Part shown: positions 11,993 through 12,557 of the stretch, in pieces
Layout of the letters: each line of letters begins with the position of its first letter
Position numbering within the stretch: the stretch's first letter is position 1
NCBI GenBank assembly: GCA_021799915.1
Contig: JAJYZN010000019.1
Span: 1 to 12,557 of the forward strand
DNA: 12,557 nt
Direction of reading: 5' to 3'
Origin: Actinomycetes bacterium
GTDB taxonomy: Bacteria > Actinomycetota > Acidimicrobiia > Acidimicrobiales > RAAP-2
Translations under genes and position numbers: made by a program
Notes under the pieces: generated by a model
What the model saw: the letters and a program-made list of their open reading frames with translations, nothing else
Told to the model about the DNA's origin: nothing
Databases searched by the model: none

Positions 11993-12557
11993 CCACGCCC
12001 GGGGTGGCCAACTCGCTTCCGTCCGGTCGGATCAGGTAGGCCTCGTACCCTCCGAGGCTCCGCCACGGAGCAACCAGCACTCGGTCGCCGCCGACGGCCA
12101 GGGCGGTGGCGAATGCGTCGGCCATCGCCAGGCTGGGACCGACGACCGTGGCCGAGGCCAGAGAGCAGCGCGGGCGACCGCTCCAGGGGTCGAGCAGGTG
12201 CGGACCGCGCTCGTACGTTCCCGACGTGGCCACGGCCGACCCGGGGCCGGACCCGTCTACCTCGATGACTCGAGCCAGGCTGTCGGACTTCCACGGGTGG
12301 GTGATCCCGATCCGCCAGCGACTGTGAGGCTGCCGGCAACCTGGCATGTGGCCGCCACGATGGCCGGGGGCGGTCCCTGAGACGGCCAGATCACCACCGG
12401 CGTTCACCATGACCCCGGCGACCCCGGCCCGGACCAGGACATCGCGGGCCCGTTCGACGGCCCAACCCTTGACCAGACCGGTCGGGTCCACTCCGCCCGG
12501 CATCGCCCAGGGGTCGAACCAGCCAGCGCTGGCCGTGCGGGCCTGGTCACACAGCTC
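11970..12557 (-). CDS. apbE: FAD:protein FMN transferase (ApbE), C-terminal part, cut by the window edge
   Basis: 195 residues of an ApbE family protein, open to the window end, so the N-terminus with any lipoprotein signal is missing. ApbE attaches FMN from FAD to Thr or Ser of extracytoplasmic flavoproteins such as NqrB/RnfG-type subunits. Recognisable segments, numbered from the first visible codon, are GVDPTGLVKGWAVERA (22-37), NAGGDL (52-57), the ATSGTYERG loop (110-118) followed by LLDPWSG, and MADAFATALA (145-154), where the Asp and Thr are the metal/flavin-site residues of the family. An insert with His, Cys and Arg (about 64-81) is unusual. The gene converges on and overlaps the Nudix gene by 23 bp. 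The methionine at 12503 is internal to the conserved region and is not the start. Confidence 0.93.
   Translation of the reverse strand, partial: ELCDQARTASAGWFDPWAMPGGVDPTGLVKGWAVERARDVLVRAGVAGVMVNAGGDLAVSGTAPGHRGGHMPGCRQPHSRWRIGITHPWKSDSLARVIEVDGSGPGSAVATSGTYERGPHLLDPWSGRPRCSLASATVVGPSLAMADAFATALAVGGDRVLVAPWRSLGGYEAYLIRPDGSELATPGVVTWSPEE

Noticed and set aside
10956..12380. 474-aa plus-strand open frame
   Set aside because: It is a shadow of the Nudix and ApbE genes, both of which have clear family motifs in their own frames.

Overview
The window is very GC-rich and densely coded. It comes from an actinobacterium, most plausibly an Acidimicrobiia-like lineage. The evidence is a WhiB-family Fe-S regulator, a paired set of ArsA/GET3-like ATPases beside that whiB gene (an arrangement I know from Mycobacterium and Streptomyces), a VKOR plus DUF929 thiol-oxidation pair, many GTG starts and TAnnnT -10 elements. 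The class-level assignment is inference from gene content, not a computed phylogeny.

Layout: (1) 98-2698, minus strand: a beta-class DNA methyltransferase with an unexplained C-terminal extension, followed 6 bp later by an unrecognised 360-aa protein with a weak PD-(D/E)xK-like patch. Together they form a candidate restriction-modification-like operon. (2) 2934-4420, plus strand: a short ParA/MinD-like ATPase and a classical short-chain dehydrogenase. The divergent region between methyltransferase and ATPase carries a 12-bp tandem repeat. (3) 4441-4518, minus: tRNA-Pro(CGG) with an encoded CCA. (4) 4554-8171, minus: a compact operon, in transcription order ArsA-like A, ArsA-like B (GTGA overlap), a degenerate CheY-like receiver, and a CBS-pair/CorC_HlyC protein. 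(5) 8355-8612, plus: a WhiB4/WblA-like protein, divergent from the ATPase operon. A good promoter lies between them with a perfect 8-bp-arm palindrome in its spacer. (6) 8630-10497, minus: VKOR and an upstream membrane-anchored DUF929 protein with a CPYC motif, coupled as a disulfide-forming pair. (7) 10781-11992, plus: a NUDT19-like Nudix hydrolase with a glycine-rich low-complexity insert. (8) 11970 to the window end, minus: the C-terminal part of an ApbE flavin transferase, overlapping the Nudix gene tail to tail by 23 bp.

Two themes recur. One is redox and thiol biology: WhiB, VKOR, DUF929 and ApbE. The other is an unusual number of short tandem repeats (12, 15 or 30 bp). Those inside genes have unit lengths divisible by three, so copy changes would keep the frame. 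The best candidates for something new are the methyltransferase/unknown pair, the degenerate receiver inside the ArsA-pair operon, and the palindromic operator in front of whiB. I saw no CRISPR array, rRNA, transposase or integrase.
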